Origin: Aliivibrio sp. S3MY1
GTDB lineage: Bacteria; Pseudomonadota; Gammaproteobacteria; Enterobacterales; Vibrionaceae
Assembly (NCBI RefSeq): GCF_028765575.1
Contig: NZ_JARACO010000007.1
Location: forward strand, 1-64,000
DNA length: 64,000 nt
Direction of reading: 5' to 3'
The position numbers and the translations under genes are program-made. Within the stretch, counting starts at the first letter, position 1. Each line of letters starts with the position of its first letter. The notes below the pieces were generated by a model, which saw only the letters and a list, made by a program, of their open reading frames with translations, had not been told where the DNA came from and did no database searches. Positions 30,411 to 41,317 of the stretch are shown piece after piece.

Positions 30411-32471
30411 ATGGCTACAGATCCGAGAAAAATTCTGGTTACATGTGCTCTACCGTATGCAAACGGTTCAATCCACCTAGGTCATATGCTTGAGCATATC
30501 CAAGCGGATATCTGGGTTCGTTACCAACGTTTACGCGGCAACAACGTTAACTTTATTTGTGCAGATGACGCTCATGGCACACCAATCATGCTTAAAGCTC
30601 AACAGATGGGTATTACTCCTGAAGAAATGATTGCAGCAGTTAGCGAAGAGCATCAAAAAGATTTTTCAGGCTTTGACATTAGCTTTGATAACTATCACAG
30701 CACACACAGTGATGAGAACCGTGAACTAGCCTCTCATATCTACCTAGAGCTAAAAAAGAACGGTTTTATTACTAGTCGTACTATCTCTCAGTTATTTGAC
30801 CCTGAAAAAGAGATGTTCTTACCTGACCGTTTTGTAAAAGGCACATGCCCGAAATGTAAATCAGAAGAGCAATACGGTGACAACTGTGATAACTGTGGCG
30901 AAACGTACAGCCCTACTGATTTAATCAATCCTAAATCAGCCGTTTCAGGCGCAACACCTGTGATGAAAGATTCAGAGCATTTCTTCTTTGACTTGCCTCA
31001 ATTTGAAAGCATGCTAAAAGAGTGGACTCGTTCTGGCTCTCTTCAAACTGAAACTGCAAATAAAATGCAAGAATGGTTTGAATCTGGTTTACAACAATGG
31101 GACATCTCTCGTGATGCGCCTTATTTTGGTTTTGAAATCCCAGGTGAAACTAACAAGTTCTTCTACGTTTGGCTAGATGCCCCAATTGGCTACATGGGTT
31201 CATTCAAAAACCTTTGTAACAAGCGTGACGATCTAAACTTTGATGAGTACTGGAAGAAAGACAGCACCACAGAGCTTTACCACTTCATTGGTAAAGACAT
31301 TGTTTACTTCCACAGCCTATTCTGGCCTGCAATGCTAGAAGGCTCAGGTTTCCGTAAGCCAAACAATGTATTTGTTCATGGTTACGTTACTGTGAATGGC
31401 GCAAAAATGTCTAAATCAAAAGGCACATTCATTAAAGCAGGTACTTACTTAAATCACTTAGATCCTGAGTGTTTACGTTATTACTACGCCGCTAAACTTA
31501 ACAGCCGTATTGATGATCTTGATTTAAACCTTGAAGATTTCACTCAACGTGTAAACTCTGATGTCGTTAATAAGATTGTTAACCTCGCTTCTCGTAACGC
31601 TGGTTTCATTACTAAACGTTTTGATGGCAAACTTTCTGATAACTTCGTTGCTCCTGAACTTTACAACGAATTCGTTGCTGCTGAAGGTCGCATTGCTGAG
31701 CTATACGAAACGCGTGAATTTAGTCGTGCTATTCGTGAAATTACCGCGCTTGCTGATAAAGCAAACCAGTACATTGACGAAAAAGCACCTTGGGTTCTTG
31801 CAAAAGAAGAAGGTAAAGAACAAGAGCTACAAGAAGTCGCTTCTGTTGGTATTAACCTGTTCCGCGTATTAATGGCTTACCTAAAACCTGTAATGCCAGA
31901 GCTTGCTGCACGTACTGAAGCTTTCTTAAATGAAACACTGACGTGGGAAGGCATTGCACAACCACTAACGTCTCATGAGATCACTAAGTTCAAAGCACTA
32001 TTTGCTCGTATTGATCCTAAGAAAGTAGAAGCAATGGTTGAAGCTTCAAAAGCAGATGCAGCTATTGAAATGGCAGCAAAAGAGAAAGCGGAAGCGGACA
32101 AAGAAAAAGCAAGCCAAACGGAACTAGACAAAGAACCAATCGCGGATGAGATTGAATTCGATGCGTTCGAAGCGGTTGATATGCGTATTGCTCGTATTAT
32201 CTCTTGTGAAGAAGTTCCAAAGGCAAATAAACTGCTTAAATTCCAATTGGACATCGGCGGTGAAACTCGTCAAGTATTCTCTGGAATTAAATCAGCATAC
32301 AAACCTGAAGAACTAGAAGGCAAGCTAACTGTTATGGTTGCTAACCTTAAACCTCGTAAGATGAAGTTTGGTATGTCTGAAGGCATGATCCTAGCTGCAG
32401 GCCCTGGTGGTAAAGATCTTTGGATCCTTGAGCCACACGACGGCGCTCAACCTGGTATGCGCGTAATGTAA
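30411..32471 (+). CDS. metG: methionyl-tRNA synthetase
   Basis: Class I synthetase that charges elongator and initiator tRNA-Met. The HIGH motif is HLGH at 22-25 and KMSKS is at 332-336. A zinc knuckle has cysteines at 146, 149, 159 and 162. The C-terminal tRNA-binding domain (about 585-686, [13 protein letters not shown] onward) makes the dimer form. An Ala/Lys/Glu-rich linker joins it to the core. Length 686 (E. coli 677). A palindromic repeat starts 18 bases after its stop. Confidence 0.97.
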   Translation: MATDPRKILVTCALPYANGSIHLGHMLEHIQADIWVRYQRLRGNNVNFICADDAHGTPIMLKAQQMGITPEEMIAAVSEEHQKDFSGFDISFDNYHSTHSDENRELASHIYLELKKNGFITSRTISQLFDPEKEMFLPDRFVKGTCPKCKSEEQYGDNCDNCGETYSPTDLINPKSAVSGATPVMKDSEHFFFDLPQFESMLKEWTRSGSLQTETANKMQEWFESGLQQWDISRDAPYFGFEIPGETNKFFYVWLDAPIGYMGSFKNLCNKRDDLNFDEYWKKDSTTELYHFIGKDIVYFHSLFWPAMLEGSGFRKPNNVFVHGYVTVNGAKMSKSKGTFIKAGTYLNHLDPECLRYYYAAKLNSRIDDLDLNLEDFTQRVNSDVVNKIVNLASRNAGFITKRFDGKLSDNFVAPELYNEFVAAEGRIAELYETREFSRAIREITALADKANQYIDEKAPWVLAKEEGKEQELQEVASVGINLFRVLMAYLKPVMPELAARTEAFLNETLTWEGIAQPLTSHEITKFKALFARIDPKKVEAMVEASKADAAIEMAAKEKAEADKEKASQTELDKEPIADEIEFDAFEAVDMRIARIISCEEVPKANKLLKFQLDIGGETRQVFSGIKSAYKPEELEGKLTVMVANLKPRKMKFGMSEGMILAAGPGGKDLWILEPHDGAQPGMRVM

Positions 32472-32489
32472 TTCTTTTTCTAAAAGATA

Positions 32490-32651
32490 ATACCAATCGT
32501 AGTAAATAACTGCTCATCCTAGCTAGTTAAAATGCTCGATAACTGCGTTGAAATTTTTGATTGTAGAATAACTACTTATCGAAAAATTTCGCCTTGTTCT
32601 CAATCATTTTTCCTGCGCTATTTCTGATCACTTACTTACTGTGATTGGTAT
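32490..32651. repeat. palindromic MITE-like repeat, 162 bp
   Basis: Terminal inverted repeats begin ATACCAATCGTAGTAAATAA and, read from the other end, ATACCAATCACAGTAAGTAA (16 of 20 bases equal). Inside, GAAATTTTTGA pairs with TCGAAAAATTTC, so the whole element can fold into one long hairpin. It has no coding capacity. A partial copy lies at 52514. Repeats of this form scattered between genes are common in Vibrionaceae; the recollection is general and unverified here. Confidence 0.8.
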
Positions 32652-32662
32652 AACTTACAAAC

Positions 32663-32694
32663 AAAAATAGAGACCAAATGGTCTCTATTTTTTT
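32663..32694. terminator. bidirectional terminator between metG and pyrF
   Basis: Stem AAAAATAGAGACCA/TGGTCTCTATTTTT with a 2-base centre and T-runs on both strands. Confidence 0.88.
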
Positions 32695-32718
32695 ATCTAT
32701 TTATAGGTGATTACAAAC

Positions 32719-33423
32719 TTATAAAACAGACGCTAAAGAAAGATTAATCTCATTTAATACTTGTAATGGATTCTCAGCTTGTGTGATCGGGCGGCCTATC
32801 ACTAAATAATCAGAACCTGAAATCATTGCATCTACCGGTGTCATAATTCGTTTTTGATCACCTACAGCAGAGCCAGCAGGACGAATACCAGGAGTCACCA
32901 ATTTAAATTCTTTACCTAGATCTGCTTTTAACATTGATGCTTCTTGTGCTGAACATACAACGCCATCTAAACCACTATTCTTCGTCAATGCAGCAAGACG
33001 TTTCACTTGTTCTTGTGGCGCAATATCTAAACCAATACCCGCCAAATCTTGTTGCTCCATACTTGTCAGTACTGTTACACCAATAAGTAATGGTCGATCT
33101 TTACCATACGGTTCTAAAATCTCACGTGATGCCGTCATCATACGCTCACCGCCACTCGCGTGAACATTAACCATCCATACACCCATTTCAGCAGCAGCAC
33201 GCACCGCTTTTGAACATGTATTCGGAATATCATGAAACTTTAAATCTAGAAAAACAGAAAAACCACGCTTATGAAGCTCTTTTACAAACTCAGGGCCAAA
33301 TAAAGTAAACATCTCTTTGCCTACTTTTAGTCGGCAAGAGCTAGGATTAATTTTATCAACAAATGCTAATGCGTCTGCTTGATTGTCATAATCCAATGCC
33401 ACAATCACCTTTTGGTCTTTCAT
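32719..33423 (-). CDS. pyrF: orotidine 5'-phosphate decarboxylase
   Basis: Last step of UMP synthesis: decarboxylates orotidine monophosphate. The catalytic Lys/Asp array is in [12 protein letters not shown] (about 58-69). VALDYDN opens the barrel, and GIRPAG with IGRPI closes the phosphate site. Length 234 (E. coli 245). It follows lapB with a terminator between them; in E. coli lapA-lapB-pyrF are also adjacent. Good ribosome site AAGGAG. Confidence 0.96.
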   Translation of the reverse strand: MKDQKVIVALDYDNQADALAFVDKINPSSCRLKVGKEMFTLFGPEFVKELHKRGFSVFLDLKFHDIPNTCSKAVRAAAEMGVWMVNVHASGGERMMTASREILEPYGKDRPLLIGVTVLTSMEQQDLAGIGLDIAPQEQVKRLAALTKNSGLDGVVCSAQEASMLKADLGKEFKLVTPGIRPAGSAVGDQKRIMTPVDAMISGSDYLVIGRPITQAENPLQVLNEINLSLASVL

Positions 33424-33462
33424 TTTCTCTCCTTGGGAAATTAATCTACTTACATTTTATTT

Positions 33463-33491
33463 AAAAAAAGAGGCACAAATTGCGCCTCTTA
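33463..33491 (-). terminator. terminator after lapB
   Basis: On the minus strand AAGAGGCGCAA/TTGTGCCTCTT with a T7 run, ahead of pyrF. Confidence 0.85.
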
Positions 33492-33492
33492 A

Positions 33493-34662
33493 TTATTCAC
33501 CATCTAAACCTTTAATAGGCTTAATAACGCCCCATCCTTTACAAGAAGGACATTGCCAAAACAATCGATGAGCAGAGAAACCACACTTAACACAGCGATA
33601 ATTTGGCTTCATTTTTAGTTGTTCCCCTACCAAGTTTTGTAAACTTGCTAGGCTTGCTTTTGCTCGACCATCTTCAGCGTCATCAACATGATAGCCCATC
33701 AGACGATAGAAGCCTTTCATTGTTGGATTTTTAAGAAGCTGCTTGGTCATATAACTTTGTGCTAACGCCGTGCCTTCGTGCTTAGCGATTAAATTAGAAA
33801 ACATAAGCTCTGCACTTGCTCCAGCCCCTTTTGCAATAGCTTCTTTTAAGAAGTTAAGCAGTGAGCCTTCTCTATCTAGATGTTCATAGCACTCAGCTAA
33901 TAGCGGCAACGCTTCACTTATGAAGTCGATATCTTGATCTAATACCGACTCTAACTGGCTTGCAGCGCCTTTATAATTTTCTTCTTCTATGAGTAACTTA
34001 GCCATCATAATTGATGCACGTACACATTGATTATCAACAGATAATGCTTTTTTTAAATTCTGTTTGGCTTTGTTTAGGTTACTCTCTGCGAGTTCTTGCA
34101 TTGCTAATTCACAGTAGTAGTGAGCTATATCAGGTTTTAGCTTTTTCTTACCCATTTTGACTAAACTGTTAGCAAAGGTAATGGCTTGTTCCCATTCACG
34201 AGTTTGTTGATGAATAGCGACAAGTTGCAATAAAGCAGCTTCTCTATGATCCGGTTCATCGATCAATTGCTCAAATATTTTTTCAGCTCGATCGAGAATA
34301 CCAGCAACCATATAATCTTTGGCTAATTGCTGTAGAGCGATATTACGTTGGTCTAACGTTAGGTTTGGACGAGCAATAAGGTTTTGGTGAATCTTAATGG
34401 CTCGATCGACCTCTCCTCGGCTTCTAAAAAGATTACCTAGCGCAAGGTGAGTATCAATCGTATCGCTATCAACTTGGAGTAGTTCGATGAAGTGATCTAC
34501 CGCTTTATCTGATTGGTCAGAAAGCAATAAATTCAAGCCCGCCACATATTGACGTGACAGGTGATTAGTATCTCTTTGACGTTGTTGTCTCGCACTCCTA
34601 TTACCCATATACCAGCCATATCCAGCTGCAATAGGTAATAATAGGAATAGCAACTCTAACAT
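33493..34662 (-). CDS. lapB: lipopolysaccharide assembly protein B (TPR)
   Basis: Inner-membrane regulator of lipopolysaccharide synthesis that links LpxC to FtsH proteolysis (known for E. coli LapB/YciM). It has an N-terminal hydrophobic helix (about 1-18), then tandem TPR-like repeats over about 35-330, then a rubredoxin-like metal site with two CXXC pairs, CVKC and CPSC, near the C-terminus. Length 389 matches E. coli. Eight bases separate it from lapA. Confidence 0.95.
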   Translation of the reverse strand: MLELLFLLLPIAAGYGWYMGNRSARQQRQRDTNHLSRQYVAGLNLLLSDQSDKAVDHFIELLQVDSDTIDTHLALGNLFRSRGEVDRAIKIHQNLIARPNLTLDQRNIALQQLAKDYMVAGILDRAEKIFEQLIDEPDHREAALLQLVAIHQQTREWEQAITFANSLVKMGKKKLKPDIAHYYCELAMQELAESNLNKAKQNLKKALSVDNQCVRASIMMAKLLIEEENYKGAASQLESVLDQDIDFISEALPLLAECYEHLDREGSLLNFLKEAIAKGAGASAELMFSNLIAKHEGTALAQSYMTKQLLKNPTMKGFYRLMGYHVDDAEDGRAKASLASLQNLVGEQLKMKPNYRCVKCGFSAHRLFWQCPSCKGWGVIKPIKGLDGE

Positions 34663-34669
34663 TCAGTTA

Positions 34670-34954
34670 TTACCCTTTTGTTGAATCTAAACGTAATTTA
34701 TCCAACTCAAGCGTTTTCTTTTCAAGACGTTTACGTAAACGGCGCTGAGTCATACTTACTTTTAAATACATACTTCCGCAAATCAACCAACCGAGGCCAA
34801 AACCAGTCGCAAAGAAAATACCAAGTAAAGTAGATAATTGGAAATCACCTTGAGCTAATAAGTAATTAAAATTTACAATAATCTGATTCTGTGCACCCAC
34901 AGCTAATGAAATCAAAAATAAAATAATCAATAAAACAGCAACAACAATTTTCAC
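34670..34954 (-). CDS. lapA: lipopolysaccharide assembly protein A
   Basis: Small inner-membrane partner of LapB. Two hydrophobic helices (about 2-20 and 40-65) are followed by a basic coiled-coil-like tail (RRLRKRLEKKTLELDKLR). Length 94. The start is GTG after a strong GGAGG ribosome site. Part of a lapA-lapB pair downstream of ihfB. Confidence 0.92.
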   Translation of the reverse strand: MKIVVAVLLIILFLISLAVGAQNQIIVNFNYLLAQGDFQLSTLLGIFFATGFGLGWLICGSMYLKVSMTQRRLRKRLEKKTLELDKLRLDSTKG

Positions 34955-35037
34955 TGGTATTTCCTCCAGTTAATGAATATCCAAAGTATCTTATTTTACA
35001 GATCTAAAGATACACCTAAACGCACTGAAAATGAACA

Positions 35038-35073
35038 TAAAAAAACGGCATACTAAAAAGTATGCCGTTTTTA
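35038..35073 (-). terminator. terminator after ihfB
   Basis: Stem AAAAACGGCATACT/AGTATGCCGTTTTT with AAAA loop bases; symmetric A/T runs, so it could act either way. On the minus strand it separates ihfB from lapA. Confidence 0.88.
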
Positions 35074-35087
35074 TATGCCAATTCACA

Positions 35088-35369
35088 TTAGCTGAAATTC
35101 ACACGTTCACGCAGTTCTTTACCTGGTTTAAAGTGAGGAACGAATTTACCGTCCAATTCAACTTTATCACCAGTTTTTGGATTACGACCTAAACGAGGCT
35201 CTCGATAGTGTAGAGAAAAACTACCAAAACCACGAATCTCTATACGATCCCCGCCCTCTAGCGTTGTTGCCATCTGTTCAAGGATTTCCTTGACTGTATC
35301 TTCAACCTGCTTAGCAGAAAGTTGAGGCTTTTTACTACACAGTTGTTCAATCAGTTCAGATTTTGTCAT
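35088..35369 (-). CDS. ihfB: integration host factor beta subunit
   Basis: DNA-bending nucleoid protein; forms a heterodimer with IhfA and makes sharp bends at specific sites. The HU/IHF signature [21 protein letters not shown] is present, with the conserved proline at the beta-arm tip at about residue 64. It begins [10 protein letters not shown] as in E. coli IhfB. Length 93 (E. coli 94). It is preceded by rpsA, as in other gammaproteobacteria, with a terminator-like hairpin between. Confidence 0.97.
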   Translation of the reverse strand: MTKSELIEQLCSKKPQLSAKQVEDTVKEILEQMATTLEGGDRIEIRGFGSFSLHYREPRLGRNPKTGDKVELDGKFVPHFKPGKELRERVNFS

Positions 35370-35392
35370 AAATGACCTCTCCTACGTTATCG

Positions 35393-35421
35393 AAAGAAAA
35401 GGGAGCATTACGCTCCCTTTA
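35393..35421 (-). terminator. terminator after rpsA
   Basis: On the minus strand AAAGGGAGC/GCTCCCTTTT with loop GTAAT, then CTTTC. A moderate T-run; some readthrough to ihfB is likely. Confidence 0.7.
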
Positions 35422-35428
35422 AATTTAC

Positions 35429-37102
35429 TTATTCGCCTTTAGCAGCTTTGAAAGCATCAGCCATAGCGTTACCGAAACCACCGTCTTCAGACTTAGTGTT
35501 CAGTGAAGCCATTGCTTCTTGCTCGTCAGCTTCATCTTTAGCTTTGATAGATAGGTTAACTACGCGGTTCTTACGGTCTACACCAGTGAACTTCGCTTCA
35601 ACGCTATCGCCAACGCTTAAGATTAAAGATGCATCTTCAATACGGTCACGAGAAAGCTCAGAAGTACGGATGTAACCTTCTACGCTGTCTGCAAGAGTGA
35701 TTGTAGCGCCTTTAGCGTCAACAGCTGAAACAGTACCGTTTACTAGAGTACCTTTCTTGTTGTCTGCTAGGTAGTTGTTAAATGGGTCTTCTTCCATTTG
35801 TTTAACACCTAGAGAAATACGCTCACGCTCTGCATCTACTGCTAGAACTACAGCAGAGATTTCGTCGCCTTTCTTGTACTCACGTACCGCGTCTTCACCT
35901 GTAGCATTCCAAGAAATGTCAGATAGGTGAACTAGACCGTCGATGCCGCCGTCAAGACCGATGAAGATACCAAAGTCAGTGATAGATTTGATCTTACCAG
36001 TAACGTGGTCGCCTTTAGCTTGCGCTTCAGCGAATGTCTGCCATGGGTTAGCTTTACATTGCTTAAGACCTAGAGAGATACGACGACGTTCTTCGTCAAT
36101 CTCAAGAACCATAACCTCAACTTCGTCGCCTACATTAACAACTTTAGAAGGGTGGATGTTCTTGTTAGTCCAATCCATTTCAGAAACGTGTACTAGACCT
36201 TCAACGCCTTCTTCGATTTCAACGAAGCAGCCGTAGTCAGTTAGGTTAGTAACACGACCAGAAAGTTTGTGACCTTCTGGGTAACGCTTAGCGATAGCTA
36301 CCCATGGATCTTCGCCAAGTTGCTTAAGACCTAGAGAAACACGAGTGCGCTCACGATCGAACTTAAGAACTTTAACATTGATCTCGTCACCAACATTTAC
36401 GATCTCAGATGGGTGCTTAACACGCTTCCAAGCCATATCTGTGATGTGTAGTAGACCGTCAACGCCACCTAGATCAACGAATGCACCGTAGTCAGTAAGG
36501 TTCTTAACGATACCTTTAACTTCCATGCCTTCTTGTAGAGAAGCAAGTAACTCGTCACGCTCAACACTGTTTTCAGATTCGATAACAGCACGACGTGAAA
36601 CAACAACGTTGTTACGCTTTTGGTCAAGTTTGATTACTTTGAACTCTAGCTCTTTGCCTTCAAGGTGCAGAGTGTCGCGTACTGGACGTACATCAACAAG
36701 AGAACCAGGTAGGAATGCACGGATACCGTTAAGTTCAACTGTGAAGCCGCCTTTAACTTTACCGTTGATAACACCCATAACTGTTTCAGCATCTTCGTAT
36801 GCTTTTTCAAGTTGGATCCAAGCTTCGTGACGCTTCGCTTTCTCACGAGAAAGTTGAGTTTCACCGAAACCATCTTCAACAGCGTCAAGAGCAACGTCTA
36901 CTTCAGAACCAACTTCAACTTCAAGTTCGCCAGCAGCGTTCTTGAATTGTTCAGCTGGAATTGCTGCTTCAGACTTAAGGCCAGCGTCAACAAGAACGAA
37001 ACCGTTCTCGATAGCTACTACAGTACCTTTAACGATGCTGCCTTGTTGGAATTCAGTTTCAGATAGAAACTCTTCAAAGAGTTGAGCAAAAGATTCAGTC
37101 AT
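35429..37102 (-). CDS. rpsA: 30S ribosomal protein S1
   Basis: Largest ribosomal protein; binds mRNA and helps initiation on weak ribosome sites. Six S1 (OB-fold) repeats run along its length, each with a V-x-G-x-V start and the [22 protein letters not shown] pattern in repeats 3-5. Choosing the ATG at 37102 gives [11 protein letters not shown] and 557 residues, exactly the E. coli protein. The upstream in-frame ATG at 37117 would add five residues and is not favoured. The leader before it lacks a strong Shine-Dalgarno and carries AGGA-loop hairpins. It follows cmk, as in E. coli. Confidence 0.97.
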   Translation of the reverse strand: MTESFAQLFEEFLSETEFQQGSIVKGTVVAIENGFVLVDAGLKSEAAIPAEQFKNAAGELEVEVGSEVDVALDAVEDGFGETQLSREKAKRHEAWIQLEKAYEDAETVMGVINGKVKGGFTVELNGIRAFLPGSLVDVRPVRDTLHLEGKELEFKVIKLDQKRNNVVVSRRAVIESENSVERDELLASLQEGMEVKGIVKNLTDYGAFVDLGGVDGLLHITDMAWKRVKHPSEIVNVGDEINVKVLKFDRERTRVSLGLKQLGEDPWVAIAKRYPEGHKLSGRVTNLTDYGCFVEIEEGVEGLVHVSEMDWTNKNIHPSKVVNVGDEVEVMVLEIDEERRRISLGLKQCKANPWQTFAEAQAKGDHVTGKIKSITDFGIFIGLDGGIDGLVHLSDISWNATGEDAVREYKKGDEISAVVLAVDAERERISLGVKQMEEDPFNNYLADNKKGTLVNGTVSAVDAKGATITLADSVEGYIRTSELSRDRIEDASLILSVGDSVEAKFTGVDRKNRVVNLSIKAKDEADEQEAMASLNTKSEDGGFGNAMADAFKAAKGE

Positions 37103-37114
37103 TAATTTGATCTT

Positions 37115-37196
37115 CAATATTAAACGTCCATGGGTATCCTACCGCATGGGGTTGATAGTAAGGTTAGTTATCATCCTTGCAACTAACTAAGTTTTT
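37115..37196 (-). promoter_or_regulatory. rpsA leader with two AGGA-loop hairpins (probable S1 autoregulatory site)
   Basis: On the minus strand GTTAGTT-(GCAAGGATGAT)-AACTAAC (37163-37187) and CCATG-C-GGT-(AGGAT)-ACC-CATGG (37128-37149) form two stems whose loops both show AGGAT. In E. coli the rpsA leader folds into hairpins with GGA loops that recruit ribosomes and mediate control by free S1. The likeness is in structure and position; function is inferred. Confidence 0.65.
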
Positions 37197-37198
37197 AA

Positions 37199-37873
37199 TT
37201 ATAGCTTAGATTCAATAAAAGCAATAGCTTGAGCAACTACTTCTTCAATATTCATTGACGTTGAATCTAATACTAAAGCGTCTTCAGCAGGACGTAATGG
37301 CGCGACAGCTCTATTGCGGTCTCGATCATCACGTTCTTGAATTTCGCCTAAAAGACGGTCAAATCTAACATTTAACCCTTTCTGTTGCAACTGCTTCATT
37401 CGGCGATTCGCTCGTTCTTCAGCACTTGCATCTAAAAATATCTTAACTTCTGCGCCCGTAAATACGACCGTTCCCATATCTCGGCCATCAGCAACAAGAC
37501 CAGGAGCTGAAGCAAAGGCTCTTTGACGACGCAATAAAGCTTCACGAACCTGTGGTAATGCTGCTACTTTTGAGGCAGCCATCCCGGTCTCTTCTTTACG
37601 AAGCTCAGAAGAGACATCTTCGCCTTCTAAAATGACTTTTACTAAATCACCTTCGGCTTTAAATTGCACATCGAGATTTGCAGCAAGAGGAACAAGTGCC
37701 TCTTCTGAACCTAAATCAACGCCATGGTGGATTGCAGCTAATGCTAACACGCGATAAATCGCACCAGAATCTAATAAGTTATAACCTAGCTTTTCTGCAA
37801 GTAACATGCACAACGTGCCTTTACCTGCTCCACTTGGACCATCAACAGTAACGACTGGTGAATGAGTTGTCAT
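37199..37873 (-). CDS. cmk: cytidylate kinase
   Basis: Phosphorylates CMP and dCMP to the diphosphates. The P-loop GPSGAGKG is near residues 12-19 and the CMP-binding segment [10 protein letters not shown] is in the middle, with the lid [10 protein letters not shown] later. The ATG at 37873 ([12 protein letters not shown]) is chosen because GGAG lies 6 bases upstream; a TTG 12 bases earlier would overlap that site. Length 224 (E. coli 227). Located between aroA and rpsA, the conserved aroA-cmk-rpsA-ihfB order. Confidence 0.96.
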   Translation of the reverse strand: MTTHSPVVTVDGPSGAGKGTLCMLLAEKLGYNLLDSGAIYRVLALAAIHHGVDLGSEEALVPLAANLDVQFKAEGDLVKVILEGEDVSSELRKEETGMAASKVAALPQVREALLRRQRAFASAPGLVADGRDMGTVVFTGAEVKIFLDASAEERANRRMKQLQQKGLNVRFDRLLGEIQERDDRDRNRAVAPLRPAEDALVLDSTSMNIEEVVAQAIAFIESKL

Positions 37874-37962
37874 GGAGTTCTCCAATTATTTATTGTGATT
37901 GGTTTCTACGGGCGCATTATACCCAAGTCAGATTATTTATATACTCTAGATAGCCAAAAACT

Positions 37963-37994
37963 AAAAAAGCCCTGTATCTTTTTATACAGGGCTT
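37963..37994 (-). terminator. terminator after aroA
   Basis: On the minus strand AAGCCCTGTAT/ATACAGGGCTT with an AAAAG loop and a T6 run; it separates aroA from cmk. Confidence 0.9.
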
Positions 37995-38032
37995 ATGTCA
38001 ATAAAATCGTACTCTTATTTGTAAATCAAAAA

Positions 38033-39313
38033 TTACACACTTAACTCTTTTAATTTATCAAAATAATCAGGGAACGTTTTTGATGTACAACCAGGATCAT
38101 TAATCGTCACTGGCGTATCGCTCAATGCCACAAGAGAAAAACACATCGCCATACGGTGATCATCATAAGTATCTATTGCTGCATGCTTTAATGATGTCGG
38201 TGGCGTTATCGTAATGTAATCCTCACCTTCCTCAACTTCTGCACCCACTTTTCTTAATTCTGTCGCCATCGCCGCTAAGCGATCGGTTTCTTTTACACGC
38301 CAGTTATATACATTGCGAATAGAGGTCGTACCCTCTGCGAATAACGCTGCGGTCGCTATTGTCATCGCGGCATCAGGAATATGGTTAAAATCCATATCAA
38401 TAGCTTTTAGCTCTCCTTTGCTGGCAATAACATAATCATCACCCCATTCAATCTCAGCCCCCATAGCCGCTAACGCATCAGAAAACTGAACATCGCCTTG
38501 AATGCTTTTTTTGCCAATTCCCGTGACTTTAACTGAACCACCTTTAATGGCTGCCGCCGCTAAGAAATAAGACGCTGACGATGCATCACCTTCAACAAGA
38601 AAATCCCCCGGCGCGACATACGTTTGATTAGCAGGTACAACAAAGGTTTGATAGTTTTGATTATCAATCTTAACTCCAAACGTTGCCATTATATCTAATG
38701 TAATATCAATGTATGGTTTAGAGACTAAATCACCCACAATATTAATCGTAGTATCTTGAGTTGATAATGGTGCAGCCATTAAAAAAGCGGTTAAAAATTG
38801 ACTTGAGATAGAACCATCGATTTCTACCGTTCCGCCTTTTAATCCTGTCCCTTTAATTTTTAATGGTGGGTAGTTTTCATTTTCTAAATATTCAACATCA
38901 GCGCCCGCCGCTTTTAATGCGGAAACTAAATGACCAATGGGACGCTCTTTCATGCGAGGTTCGCCAGTAAGAACGAACTCCCCTTTACCAAGGCATAATG
39001 CAGCGGCTAATGGTCGCATTGCTGTTCCTGCATTACCAAGAAAGAGTTCCAAAGCTTCAGTTGACTCAAAGGCATGGCCTAAGCCAATAACTTCACACAC
39101 TGTTTTATCTTCGGATAAATTATATTTCACCCCTAATGACTTTAATGCATTAAGCATGTGACGAATATCATCACTATCAAGTAGGTTGGTAAGTGTTGTT
39201 TTCCCTGAAGCTAATGCGGCAAGTAATAATGCTCGATTTGAAACACTTTTTGAGCCAGGTAGATTTATTTGACCATCAATTTTTGAAATTGGTTGAAGAG
39301 TTAAGCTTTCCAT
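38033..39313 (-). CDS. aroA: EPSP synthase (3-phosphoshikimate 1-carboxyvinyltransferase)
   Basis: Sixth step of the shikimate pathway; joins phosphoenolpyruvate to shikimate-3-phosphate. It opens [14 protein letters not shown] like E. coli AroA, with [17 protein letters not shown] for shikimate-3-phosphate binding, [12 protein letters not shown] with the class I Gly-Asn-Ala-Gly-Thr motif, and [14 protein letters not shown]. The glycine (not alanine) in NAGTAMR marks the common glyphosate-sensitive class. Length 426. The upstream in-frame codon at 39337 adds eight unrelated residues and is rejected. Confidence 0.97.
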   Translation of the reverse strand: MESLTLQPISKIDGQINLPGSKSVSNRALLLAALASGKTTLTNLLDSDDIRHMLNALKSLGVKYNLSEDKTVCEVIGLGHAFESTEALELFLGNAGTAMRPLAAALCLGKGEFVLTGEPRMKERPIGHLVSALKAAGADVEYLENENYPPLKIKGTGLKGGTVEIDGSISSQFLTAFLMAAPLSTQDTTINIVGDLVSKPYIDITLDIMATFGVKIDNQNYQTFVVPANQTYVAPGDFLVEGDASSASYFLAAAAIKGGSVKVTGIGKKSIQGDVQFSDALAAMGAEIEWGDDYVIASKGELKAIDMDFNHIPDAAMTIATAALFAEGTTSIRNVYNWRVKETDRLAAMATELRKVGAEVEEGEDYITITPPTSLKHAAIDTYDDHRMAMCFSLVALSDTPVTINDPGCTSKTFPDYFDKLKELSV

Positions 39314-39510
39314 GTTTATGTAAAAATTCCTATACAAATAAATAATAATGCTACGCTCGGTATTTCACCTCATGATTGCATAGCTGTTTCAGCTTTCATT
39401 GTTATTTTTTGTTATTCTTCATACTTTCAGAGTAACGAAAACCAAAGCGTTGTACCAGAGCCAATGTCGTCTCTTTACTTAAAAATAATGAATACTTATT
39501 TCTTTTACTT

Positions 39511-40221
39511 ATGACTATTTATTTACCCCAACTTGATTCAAATGATACAAGCCCTTTCCCTGTCATCGAAAGTGCATTAAATGATCCTGATGGATTACTT
39601 GCAATGGGGGGGGACTTATCCTCAGTTCGTCTACTCAATGCTTACCAACATGGTATTTTCCCTTGGTATAGTAATGGCGATCCTATTTTATGGTGGAGCC
39701 CAAGTATTCGAGGTGTTTTTTTACCAGATCAATTTACACCGTCGAAGAGTTTAAAAAAGTTTTTTCGAAAATCAAACTATGAAGTCACCATAAACAAATC
39801 AACAGCTCAAGTGATTGAACTTTGTTCATCCACTAGAAGTGCAGAAGAGACGTGGATCATGCCTGAAATGATCCACGCCTATAAGCAGCTCGCAGCATTG
39901 GGTATTTGTCATTCTGTCGAAGTCTGGTGTAATAATGAGCTTATTGGTGGACTGTATGGTCTCCAGATCGGCCAAGTATTTTGTGGTGAATCTATGTTTT
40001 CATTACAAGCAAACGCCTCTAAGATTGCGTTATGGTTATTTTGCGAACACTTCGTTAACGCTGGAGGAAAATTAATTGACTGTCAAATGATGAACCCTCA
40101 CCTGGAAAGCCTGGGAGCGATAGAAATGAAACGATCGGACTTTAAGATCACACTGGGCAAACTTGCAAATACTCAGGTAGCATCAAATTGCTATCTACCA
40201 CAATTATTAGAGGCTAAATAA
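39511..40221 (+). CDS. aat: leucyl/phenylalanyl-tRNA-protein transferase
   Basis: Adds Leu or Phe from tRNA to proteins with N-terminal Lys or Arg, making bacterial N-degrons. The family segments DPDGLLAMGGDL (25-36), YQHGIFPWY, PILWWSPSIRG, GLYGLQIGQVFCGESMFS and LIDCQM are all present. Length 236 (E. coli 234). The start lacks a clear ribosome site but matches the family N-terminus. Five bases separate it from bpt; the target-recognising ClpS and ClpA lie 1-4 kb away. Confidence 0.95.
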   Translation: MTIYLPQLDSNDTSPFPVIESALNDPDGLLAMGGDLSSVRLLNAYQHGIFPWYSNGDPILWWSPSIRGVFLPDQFTPSKSLKKFFRKSNYEVTINKSTAQVIELCSSTRSAEETWIMPEMIHAYKQLAALGICHSVEVWCNNELIGGLYGLQIGQVFCGESMFSLQANASKIALWLFCEHFVNAGGKLIDCQMMNPHLESLGAIEMKRSDFKITLGKLANTQVASNCYLPQLLEAK

Positions 40222-40226
40222 TCACC

Positions 40227-41227
<1,001 letters not shown>

Positions 41228-41267
41228 TTTGTCATTTTTAGCAAATTAGTTTGCTATAAATAATAAT

Positions 41268-41297
41268 AAAAAAACCCAGTCAATGACTGGGTTTTTT
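41268..41297. terminator. bidirectional terminator between infA and clpA
   Basis: Stem AAAAAACCCAGT/ACTGGGTTTTTT around CAATG. A-runs and T-runs on both sides serve converging genes. Confidence 0.92.
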
Positions 41298-41317
41298 ATT
41301 ATTTAAACATGTATCAA

